A stretch of 15,000 bases of DNA from Penaeus vannamei (taxonomy: Eukaryota > Arthropoda > Malacostraca > Decapoda > Penaeidae): positions 38,108,079-38,123,078 of the forward strand of contig NC_091564.1 of the NCBI RefSeq assembly GCF_042767895.1, in the 5' to 3' direction. This document shows, one piece after another, positions 6,611-15,000 of the stretch. How positions within the stretch are numbered: position 1 is the stretch's first letter; every line of letters starts with the position of its first letter. A program made the translations under genes and the position numbers. The notes beneath the pieces were generated by a model. It searched no databases. It saw only the letters and a program-made list of their open reading frames with translations, and had not been told where the DNA came from.

Positions 6611-7850
6611 AAAAAAAAATAAGAATAGGAAAAGTCAAGTAATAGATAATAAAAAAGAAGAAGAAAAAATGAAAATAGGAAAGTTAGTAATCAATAATAA
6701 GAGAAAGAAGAAGAAGAAAAAAATAAAAATAGGAAAAGTTAAGTAATAAATAATAATAATAAGAAGAAGAAAAAATGATAAAAATAGGAAAAGTTAAGTA
6801 ACAAATAATAAGAGAAAGAAGAAGAAGAAAAAATGATAAAAATAAGAAAAGTTAAGTAATAAATATTAAGAGAAAGAAGAAGAAAAAAAATGAAAATAGG
6901 GAAAGTTAAGTAATAAATAATAAGAGAAAGAAGAAGAAAAAATAAAAATAGGAAAAGTTAAGTAATAGATAATGAGAAAGAAAAGGAAAAAAAAAATGAT
7001 AATAGGAAAAGTTAAGAAATAAAAATTATGAGAAAGAAGAAGAAGAAAAAATGATAAAAATAGGAAAAGTTAAGTAATAAATAATAAGAGAAAGAAGAAG
7101 AAGAAAAAAATAAGACTAGGCAAAGTTAAGTAATAAATATTAAGAGAAAAAAAAGACAAAATAAAAATAGGAGAAGTTAAGTAATAAATAATAAGAGAAA
7201 GAAGAAGACGAAAAAATTAAATAAAAATAGGAAAAGTTAAGTAATGAATAATAAGAGAAAGAAGAAGAAGAAGAAAAAAATGATAAAAATAAGAAAAGTT
7301 AAGTAATAAATATTAAGAGAAAGAAGAATAAAAAAATCAAAATAGGAAAAGTTGAGTAATAAATAAGAAGAGAAAGGAGAAGAAGAAACAAAAAGGAGGA
7401 AAAGTTAAGTAGTAAATAATAAGAGAAAAGAAGATGAAGAAAATGAAAATAGCAAAAGTTAAGTAATAAAAAATAAGAGAAAGAAGAAGAAACAAAATAT
7501 GAATAGGAAAAGTTAAGTAATAAATAATAAGAGAAAGAATAAGAGGAGAAAATGATAAAAATGGGAAAACTTAAGTAATAAATAATAAGAGAAAGAAGAA
7601 GAAGAAAAAATAATAAAAATAGGAAAAGTTAAGTAATAAACAATAAGAGAAAGAAGAAGAAACAAAATAAGAATAGGAAAAATTAAGTAATAAATAATAA
7701 GAGAAAGAAGAAGAAGAAAAAATAAAAATAGGAAAAGTCAAGTAATAAATAATAAGAGGAAGAAGAAGAAAAAATAAATAAAAATAGGAAAAGTTAAGTA
7801 ATAAATAATAAGAGAAAGAAGAAGAAGAAGAAAATAAAAATAGTTACGTA
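6611..7850. repeat. About 55-bp A/purine-rich minisatellite, roughly 22 copies
   Basis: Each unit has AGGAAAAGTTAAGTAATA, then AATAATAAGAGAAAGAAG, then an expandable GAAGAAGAAAAAA(TGAT)AAAAAT segment. Unit starts fall at 6627, 6677, 6731, 6786, 6844, 6898, 6950, 7004, 7062, 7118, 7169, 7229, 7291, 7344, 7397, 7451, 7505, 7563, 7621, 7675, 7730 and 7786. Intervals run from 49 to 62 bp, mean about 55. Length differences come mainly from the AAG/A-run part, while the GTTAAGTAATAAATAATAAG part is conserved. A broken 23rd copy at about 7840 carries GTTACGTAATAAATG and leads into the next array. Stops are frequent, and no gene lies here. Confidence 0.96.
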
Positions 7851-8100
7851 ATAAATGTAAGATAAGGAAGATAAGATATTGTAAGGAAGAAAGATAATGG
7901 AAGAAGGATGTAAGAAAATGTAAGTAAGGAAGAAAGATCTAAGTAAAAAAGATACGAATGTCGGTGAGGAAGATGAGAAAATGTGAGTAAGAAAGATAGG
8001 AATGTAAGTAAGGAAGATACGATAATGTAAGGAAAATAAGATGATGGAAGTAGGGTCGACATGAAATTGTAAGTAAGGAAGAAGATAAAATCATGTAAGA
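7851..8100. repeat. Degenerate GTAAGTAAGGAAGATA repeats
   Basis: Irregular copies of a phrase like GTAAGTAAGGAAGATACGA, about 20-22 bp apart, with many small changes. It appears to be the older, decayed part of the regular 21-bp array that follows. Confidence 0.75.
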
Positions 8101-8345
8101 TATTAAGATACGAATGTAAGTAATTAAGATACGAATGTAAATAAGGAAGACAAGATCATGTAAGTAATTAAGATATGAATGTAAGTAATTAAGATACTAA
8201 TGTAAGTAATTAAGATACGAATGTAAGTAATTAAGATACTAATGTAAGTAATTAAGATACGAATGTAAGTAATTAAGATACGAATTGTAAGTAATTAAGA
8301 TAGGAATGTAAGTAAGGAAGATAAGATAAGGTAAGTAAGAAAAAT
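8101..8345. repeat. 21-bp tandem repeat, about 10 copies
   Basis: The unit reads AAGATACGAATGTAAGTAAT plus T. The G of GATA falls at 8107, 8128, 8172, 8193, 8214, 8235, 8256, 8277 and 8299: exact 21-bp steps from 8172 to 8277 and one 22-bp step from an inserted T. Copies at 8193 and 8235 carry CTAATG where the neighbours at 8214, 8256 and 8277 carry CGAATG, hinting at a 42-bp two-unit stage. One copy between 8128 and 8172 is disrupted. Every frame contains stops on the plus strand. Confidence 0.95.
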
Positions 8346-8590
8346 AAGATAATGTGAGGTGAGACAAAATAAGACTAGAAGGATCAGAAAAGAGAGACAA
8401 GAAGAAACATAAAATAAAGATAAAAGGTAAAAGCTTAAACAGAAAAAATATAATAGAAATATAGAATGTTACACAGGAAAGACAAGATACTAAAGATAAC
8501 AAAAAAAAACGATATAATAATATAAGGTAAGGTAGAGCAAACAAGATAATGGAAGATAAGATAAATTAACAAATAGAAGAATAAGAAAAG
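8346..8590. other. A/purine-rich spacer without regular array
   Basis: GATAAGATAA, AAGATAAAAG and ACAAGATA phrases recur without a fixed period. It probably belongs to the same expansion as the flanking arrays. Minus-strand frames crossing it (8239-8544, 8435-8743) overlap each other in different frames and give F/L/S/Y/I strings, so no gene is called. Confidence 0.65.
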
Positions 8591-9415
8591 AAAAAGAGAG
8601 ACAAGAGAAGACAAGATAAAGAAGGAGATAAGAAAAAGATAAAACAAGTTAAAATTAGATAAGACAAAGATAAGAAAGACGAAGATAGAATAACAAAGAT
8701 AAGAAGCGATAAAAAAACACACACACAAGAAAAAGAGAGACAAGAAAAACCTGATAAAGAAAGAGATAAGATAAAGAAACAGAGATAAAAAGAGATATGA
8801 TAAAGTAACAAAAATAAGGAAAAATAGGAGAACAAGTTGAAATCAGATCAGACAAATATAAGAAAGACGAAGATAGAATAACAAAGAAAACAAAATAAAA
8901 AAGAGGGAATTTAAGCAAAAGAGAGACAAGAGAAAACAAGATAGAGAAAGAGATAAGATAAATTAACAGAGAAGAAGAGATAAGAAAGGTGAGACCAAAG
9001 ATAAGAAAGACGAAGAAAGAATAACAATGATAAAAAGAGATAAAAAAGAGAAAGAAATGAAGAGATAAGAAAGGTGAGACCAAAGATAAGAAAGACGAAG
9101 ATAGAATAACAAGGATAAAAAGAAATAAAAAAGAGAGACAAGAGAAGACAAGATAGAGAAAGAGATAAGATAAAGCAACAGAGAAGAAGAGATAAGAAAG
9201 GTGAAACCAAAACACACAGACGAAGATAAGAAAGACAAAGATAGAATAACAATGATAGAAAAAATAAAAAAGAGAGAACGAAAGCAAAAGAGAGACAGCA
9301 GAAGACAAGATAAAGAAAGAGATAAAGCAACAGAAAGAAGAAGAGAGAAGAACGATAACAAAGACGAAGATAGAATAACAAAGATAAAAAAAGAGAAAGA
9401 AATGAAGAGATAAGA
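8591..9415. repeat. Long-unit (about 140-210 bp) purine-rich array
   Basis: A phrase beginning AGAGAGACAAGAGAAGACAA starts at 8595, 8734, 8920, 9132 and 9289. It is followed by GATAAAGAAAGAGATAAG, then a variable part, then AAGAAAGACGAAGATAGAAT. Intervals are 139, 186, 212 and 157 bp. From 8988 on, the shorter 85-bp unit with GGTGAGACCAAAG is nested inside. This looks like a composite stage from which the simpler 3' array was amplified. Minus-strand open frames are repeat translations. Confidence 0.85.
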
Positions 9416-10195
9416 AAGGTGAGACCAAATATAAGACGAAGATAGAATAACAATGATAAAAAAAAATAAAAAAAATAAAAGAAATGAAGAGATAAGAAAG
9501 GTGAGACCAAAGATAAGAAAGACGGATAGAATACAAAAGATAAAAAATTAAATAAAAAAGATAAAGAAATAAAGAGATAAGAAAGGTGAGACCAAAGATA
9601 AGAAAGACGAAGATAGAATAACAACGATAAAAAATTTAAAATAAAAAAAGAAAAAGAAATGAAGAGATAAGAAAGGTGAGACCAAAGGTAAGAAAGACGA
9701 AGATAGAATACCAAAGATAAAAGATAAAATAAAAAAAGATAAAGAAATAAAGAGATAAGAAAGGTGAGACCAAAGATAAGAAAGACGATGATAGAATAAC
9801 AAAGATAAAAAAAATAAAAAATAAACAGACATGAAGAGATAAGAAAGGTGAGACCAAAGATAAGAAAGACGAAGATAGAATAACAAAGATAAAAAAAAAA
9901 AAAGAGAAAAAAAAAGAAGAGATAAGAAAGGTGAGACCAAAGATAAGAAAGACGAAGATAGAATACCAAAGACAGAAAATAAAATAAAAAAAGAGAAAGA
10001 AATAAAGAGATAAGAAAGGTGAGAAAGACGAAGATAGAATGACAATGATAAAAAAAAAATAAAAAAAGAAATGAAGAGATAAGAAAGGTGAGACCAAAGA
10101 TAAAAAAGACGAAGATAAAATACCAAAGATAAACGCAAATAAAAAAAATAAAAAGAAATGAAGAGATAAGATAAGGTGAGACCAAAACACACAGA
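9400..10195. repeat. About 85-bp minisatellite with GATAAGAAAGGTGAGACC core
   Basis: The GGTGAGACC core falls at 9418, 9500, 9585, 9675, 9763, 9847, 9930, 10018 (shortened), 10087 and 10175; related copies occur at 8988, 9073 and 9200. Most intervals are 82-90 bp, with one of 69 bp after a copy lacking ACCAAAGATAA. Units continue AAGATAAGAAAGACGAAG, ATAGAATAACAA, GATAAAAA, then variable A/T and GAAATGAAGAGATAAG. The minus strand is stop-poor, giving frames of 424 codons (8911-10185) and 529 codons (9636-11225) that repeat an L/S/F/Y/W phrase. They shift frame between copies because the unit is usually not a multiple of 3. Confidence 0.95.
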
Positions 10196-10345
10196 CGAAT
10201 GTCATATGCACTCCATCACGGGAACGAGAGACGCTGTCCGCAAGATGGCAGGTCAAATGGGCGGTTTGCAAGCATGAATTCGCTCTTGCTTGATAGAATG
10301 CTGCCGTAAAATTAGAGGCGTAGCATGCATTGGGGTCAATAAAGG
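10196..10345. other. Complex island between two minisatellite arrays
   Basis: About 150 bp of balanced composition, the most gene-like base composition in the central window. A 23-codon plus-strand frame (ATG at 10206, stop at 10275-10277) and a longer minus-strand open stretch both cross it. Neither has a motif or a context that supports translation. The left edge joins the 85-bp array at ACACAGACGAA, and the right edge fades into GATGAATAGGGGT-type units of the next array. Identity is unknown. Confidence 0.55.
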
Positions 10346-11300
10346 GCGAGAGAGATGCTGAATGGAGATGAATAGGGGGTATGCTGGGGTATGCTGGGAG
10401 GTGAAGCGTGTAAATGATAAATACGGGAGGTGTGTGTGTGTGGGGGAGGGGGAGGGGTATGTGCAGCATAGAGGAGGTGGAGGGGGGTGTAGAGCATGCA
10501 GATGATAAATACGGGAGATGGGGGAGGGGGAGGGGTATGTGCAGCATAGAGGAGGTGGAGGGGGGTGTAGAGCATGTAAATGATAAATACGGGAGATGTG
10601 TGGGTATGTACAGCATAGATAGGGGTGTGAAGCATGCTGGGAGGTGAAGCATGTAAATGATAAATACGGGAGATGGGAGAGGGGGAGGGGTATGTGCAGC
10701 ATAGAGGAGGTGGAGGGGGGTGTAGAGCATGTAAATGATAAATATGGGAGGTGTGTGGGTATGTGCAGCATAGAGGAGGTGGATAGGGATGAGAAGCATG
10801 AAGGGTGATGAAGCATAAAGTTGATAAATACGGTAGATGTGTGGGTATGTGCAGCATAGATAGGGGTGTGAAGCATTACGGGTGATGAAGCATGCAGTCG
10901 ATAAATGCAGTAGATGTGTGGGTATGTGCAGCATAGAGGAGGTGGATAGGGGTGTGAAGCATGCAGGGAGATGAAGCATAAAGTTGATAAATACAGTAGA
11001 TATGAGGATATATGCAGCATAGCGATGGATAAGGGTATGCAGCGTGTAATGGGTAAATATAGTAGATGGATAGATGTGCAAGCATAGAAGAGATGAATAG
11101 GGGTACACAGCCAATAGGATATGAGTAGAGAGTTGCAGCATAGTGGAGATAAAGAGAAATAGGAAACATGTAGTTGATACAGTAGAGAGGAGAGAGGAAG
11201 CATAGATGAAACATGCAGTTGACAAATACAGTAGATGGATAGAGTGGATGTAGTGGGCAAATGCAGTAGATGAATGTTGTGATACAACATAAATTATTTA
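10346..11300. repeat. 77-88 bp minisatellite with GATAAATACGGGAGATG core
   Basis: The core starts at 10416, 10504, 10582, 10659, 10737, 10823, 10900, 10986 and (variant) 11053. Intervals are 88, 78, 77, 78, 86, 77, 86 and 67 bp. Each unit also has TGTGTGGGTATGTGCAGCAT, AGAGGAGGTGGA with a variable G run, and GTGAAGCATG. The 5' copies are G-rich, with runs near 10441-10458, 10477, 10520-10535, 10558 and 10680; the 3' copies replace CGGGAG by CAGTAG and lose the G runs. All three minus-strand frames are open across 10336-10857, repeating an H/P/S/L/C phrase, which marks composition and not coding. Confidence 0.95.
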
Positions 11301-11520
11301 AGTAGAGAGACGAAGCATACATAAATAGAATATTACAGCATATAGTAGATGCAATATATAGTAAATTGTAGTATGCATTGAATTAATGTAGTAGATGAGT
11401 AGATAAACACAGCACGAAATAGATATATAGGAAGATATAAATACACTATACATTATTACAGATACGCAGCATATAATAGAGAGATACAACATACAGTAGA
11501 CAAATACAGTAGATAAACAG
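11301..11520. repeat. Decayed CAGTAGATGAATA-type repeats
   Basis: Fragments such as CAGTAGAT, AGCATA and ATACAG continue at 12-40 bp spacing but without a clear unit. This is best read as the degenerate tail of the preceding array. No gene is seen. Confidence 0.7.
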
Positions 11521-12835
<1,315 letters not shown>

Positions 12836-12939
12836 TTCTCTCTCTCCCTCCCTCCCTCCCTCCCTCTACCTCTCTCCCTCTCTCTCTCTTGTGTATGTGT
12901 ATCTGTGTATCTTCGTACATCTGTTTCGTGCGATTATTT
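12836..12939. repeat. (CCCT)n coda and transition
   Basis: The CT tract ends in five CCCT units at about 12846-12866 and further CT-rich DNA. Then come a short GTGTATGTGTATCTGTGTAT patch and about 30 bp of complex sequence leading into the next array. Confidence 0.85.
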
Positions 12940-14090
12940 TTTTTAACAATAAGTCAACTGCCAATATTTCTTCTTCTTTTTTCTTTAGTTCATAAACATA
13001 ACCCAAATATCCACTTTCTCACACTGGAAAACGATTTTTTTTTTTTTTTTTTTTTTTTTTGTACGATAAATCCACTGCCAATATTTCTTCTTCTTCTTTT
13101 CTTTAGTTCATAAACATAACCCAAATATCCCTTTCTCACACTGTGAAAACGACTTTTTGTTCAATAAATCCACTGTCAATATTTCTTTTTTTTTCTTTAG
13201 TTCATAAACATAACCCAAATATCCACTTTCTCACACTGGTAAAACGATTTTTTTTTTTTCTTTTTTTTTGTACAATAAATCTACTGCCAATATTTCTTTT
13301 TTTTCTCTAGTTCATATACATACCCACAAATATCCACTTTCCCACACTGTGAAAACGACTTTTTGGTACAGTAAATCCACTGCCAATATATCTTTTTTTT
13401 TTCTTTAGTTCATAAACATAACCCAAATATCCACTTTCCCACACTGTGAAAACTATTTTTTTTTTTTTTTTTTTTTTTTGTACGATAAATCCACTGCCAA
13501 TATTTTTTTTTTCTTTAGTTCATAAACATACCCACAAATATCCACTTTCCCACACTGTGAAAACGACTTTTTTGGTACAATGAATCCACTGCCAATATAT
13601 CTTTTTTTTTCTTTAGTTCATAAACATAACCCAAATATCCACTTTCCCACACTGTGAAAACTATTTTTTTTTTTTTTTTTTTTTTTTGTACGATAAATCC
13701 ACTGCCAATATTTCTTTTTTTTTCTTCAGTTCATAAACATACCCACAAATATCCACTTTCCCACACTGTGAAAACGACTTTTTGGTACAATGAATCCACT
13801 GCCAATATTTCTTTTGTTTTTTTCTTTAGTTCATAAACATAACCCAAATATCCACTTTCTCACACTGGTAACACGATTTTTATTTTTATTTATTTTTATT
13901 TTTTATTCTTATTCTTTTTTTTTTGTACAATAAATCCACTGCCAATATTTCTTCTTCATTTTTCTTTAGTTCATAAACATACCCACAAATATCCACTTTC
14001 CCACACTGTGAAAACGACTTTTTTGGTACAATAAATCCAATGCCAATATATCTTTTTTTTTTCTTTAGTTCATAAACATAAGCGAAATAA
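12940..14090. repeat. T-rich minisatellite with two-monomer higher-order structure
   Basis: Eleven monomers share TCCACTGCCAATATTTCT, T run, CTTTAGTTCATAAACATA and ATATCCACTTTCCCACAC. The ACTG core falls at 12957, 13074, 13172, 13283, 13379, 13493, 13588, 13701, 13798, 13938 and 14039 (last as AATG). Intervals alternate long and short: 117, 98, 111, 96, 114, 95, 113, 97, 140, 101. Long linkers carry a T run of about 21-26 bases (an A/T mixture in the 140-bp one) after AAAACGA or AAAACTA; short ones read AACGACTTTTTGGTACA. Most short-linker monomers also read ATACCCACAAATATCC where long-linker ones read ATAACCCAAATATCC. The last copy is truncated near 14085. Confidence 0.96.
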
Positions 14091-14200
14091 CAAAAAAAAA
14101 AAACATTTTGTTTTCTAGTTAATTCGGTTTCCTTCTACAATATACTAATGATTTATTCTTAAGAACATTGGGAGAAGGAGAGAAAGATTTTTTTCCATTT
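14091..14200. other. AT-rich spacer, no feature identified
   Basis: An A run at about 14090-14103 is followed by mixed AT-rich sequence and then the first purine-rich repeat. No gene, RNA or element end is recognised. Confidence 0.6.
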
Positions 14201-14390
14201 CAAAATTTTGGAATGAGAAGAGAGAATTAAAGAAAGAATTAAAAGTAGGGAACGCATGAGAAGAGAGAGAAAGAGAAAGAATCAAAAGTAGGGAACACAT
14301 GAGAAGAGAGAGAGAGAGAAAGAATTAAAAGTAGAGAACACATGAGAAGAGAGAGAGAAAGAATTAAAAGTAGGGAACACAAGAAAACAA
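14200..14390. repeat. About 43-bp purine-rich minisatellite, four copies
   Basis: GAATTAAAAGTAGGGAACAC (with minor variants) recurs with AGTAG at 14244, 14287, 14330 and 14369, intervals 43, 43 and 39 bp. The units are separated by ATGAGAAGAGAGAGA blocks whose GA run varies in length. A minus-strand frame at 14282-14749 spans it as an F/S/L string and is rejected. Confidence 0.93.
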
Positions 14391-14755
14391 TTTAATATAC
14401 ATGGTAAGGGAAATATTTTTGTGTAGTTGCTTACAAAAGATAAAGAAAGTAGAAGAAAAATAGAAAGAAAGGCGAAAATAAAGGAATAACGAAAGACAGA
14501 AAGAAGGAAAGAAAATAAGAAAGAAGGAAAGAAAGTAAGAAAGAAGGAAAGAAAGAAATAAATAAGAAAAGAGTGTAAGAAAGAAGGAAGCAAAGTAAGA
14601 AAGGGAAAGAAAGTAAAGAAGAAAAGAAAGGAATAAAAATGATAGAAAGAGGGAATGAAAGGGAGAAAGAGAGATAGAAAGAAGATAAGAAAGAAAAAAA
14701 AAGAAAGAAAATGAGCATAGAAATGAAAGGAAAATATATGAAAACCCATTCAAAA
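14391..14755. repeat. GAAA-rich tract with 20-bp AAGAAGGAAAGAAAGTAAGA repeat
   Basis: AAGAAGGAAAGAAA starts at 14501, 14521 and 14541 in exact 20-bp steps, with a related copy at 14581. The flanks are irregular GAAA/GGAA purine sequence; 14391-14440 is more mixed and AT-rich. Three overlapping minus-strand frames (14282-14749, 14364-14759, 14431-14847) all read F/S/L strings, which shows stop depletion and not coding. Confidence 0.9.
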
Positions 14756-14960
14756 ACAAAACAAAACCAAAAAAAAAATGGACATTGTATAATTACACAC
14801 CCAAATGAAAAAAAATCATTGTTAAAAAATCCTGAGCATACACACATCTGAATTAAAACACAAAGTCATCCCAGTCATCATTATGTAAAATGCATTTGTA
14901 TGTTTTTAGAAGTGAAATGAAAACGCAAATTGTACTTAGTGAAGTGATATGATAGTTTGT
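14756..14960. other. AT-rich complex sequence, no gene seen
   Basis: Mixed AT-rich sequence with short A runs and no tandem structure. Several stop codons occur in all plus-strand frames. I see no RNA gene, element terminus or splice pattern. Confidence 0.6.
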
Positions 14961-15000
14961 GTGAAAGAGAGAGAGGGAATAGGAGGGGGGGGGGTTAAGA
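14961..15000. repeat. GA-rich tract with G run at right edge
   Basis: A short (GA)n at about 14966-14974 is followed by GGGAATAGGA and a run of about ten G, then the window ends. It is likely the start of another polypurine tract. Confidence 0.75.

Noticed and set aside
8101..8345. CRISPR-like regular repeats
   Set aside because: The 21-bp units are contiguous with no unique spacers, and the DNA is eukaryotic in character.
10206..10277. 23-codon plus-strand frame in the island
   Set aside because: Frames of this length are expected by chance, and no homology, conserved context or transcript evidence is available from sequence alone.
9636..11225. 529-codon minus-strand open frame, apparently a repetitive membrane-like protein
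   Set aside because: It spans two unrelated minisatellites and an island, other minus-strand frames are open over the same DNA, and the product is direct translation of repeat units with frame changes between copies.
12957..14085. Tandem SINE insertions with poly-A tails on the minus strand
   Set aside because: The T runs occur only at alternate monomers at fixed positions and no target duplications flank units, which fits a tandem array with slippage better than repeated retroposition.

Overview
This window looks like eukaryotic, non-coding nuclear DNA made almost entirely of simple-sequence and tandem repeats. I can support no protein gene, rRNA, tRNA, CRISPR array or recognisable transposase or reverse transcriptase. 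The density of (CT)n, (GT)n, GGA/TCC, GATA/GACA and long minisatellite arrays is typical of arthropod genomes that are very rich in simple repeats. Decapod crustaceans such as penaeid shrimps are the best-known example, but the species assignment is inference from repeat style only, because nothing in the window is taxonomically diagnostic.

Layout. Positions 1-332 are (CTTT)n, a short complex island, and a TTCTCTCG octamer array that grades into (CT)n. Positions 333-1297 are AT-rich with a few short direct and inverted repeats. Positions 1298-3110 are polypurine, interrupted at 2041-2260 by a complex and G-rich patch, with a degenerate 51-67 bp minisatellite inside. Positions 3111-3165 are a small complex island. 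Positions 3166-4580 are polypyrimidine with successive minisatellites of about 93-96, 71-94 and 83-92 bp. Positions 4580-4745 are an island, 4746-5110 a G-rich, (GT)n and GANA compound microsatellite, and 5145-5490 polypurine. Positions 5491-5600 are an island with a strong hairpin. Positions 5600-6500 are a polypyrimidine array of about 80 bp period, followed by an island at 6503-6610.

Positions 6611-10195 are one long A- and purine-rich domain built from three arrays: about 55 bp (22 copies), 21 bp, and a 135-215 bp unit that passes into an 85 bp unit. After an island (10196-10345) comes a 77-88 bp array (10346-11300) with a decayed tail to 11520, then a complex island (11521-11875). Positions 11876-12835 are nearly pure (CT)n. 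Positions 12940-14090 are a T-rich array with a clear two-monomer higher-order structure. Positions 14200-14750 carry small purine-rich repeats of 43 bp and 20 bp, and the end is AT-rich and then purine-rich.

The long open frames in the window (up to 529 codons) follow from stop-poor purine or pyrimidine composition: several frames are open at once and translate to monotonous repeats. No genes work together here. What deserves attention is structure: alternating strand-polarity blocks, several unrelated arrays with unit lengths near 77-96 bp, a dimeric higher-order repeat, and hairpin-forming islands near purine/pyrimidine switches. Long pure tracts such as (CT)n are also places where an assembly may have the wrong length.
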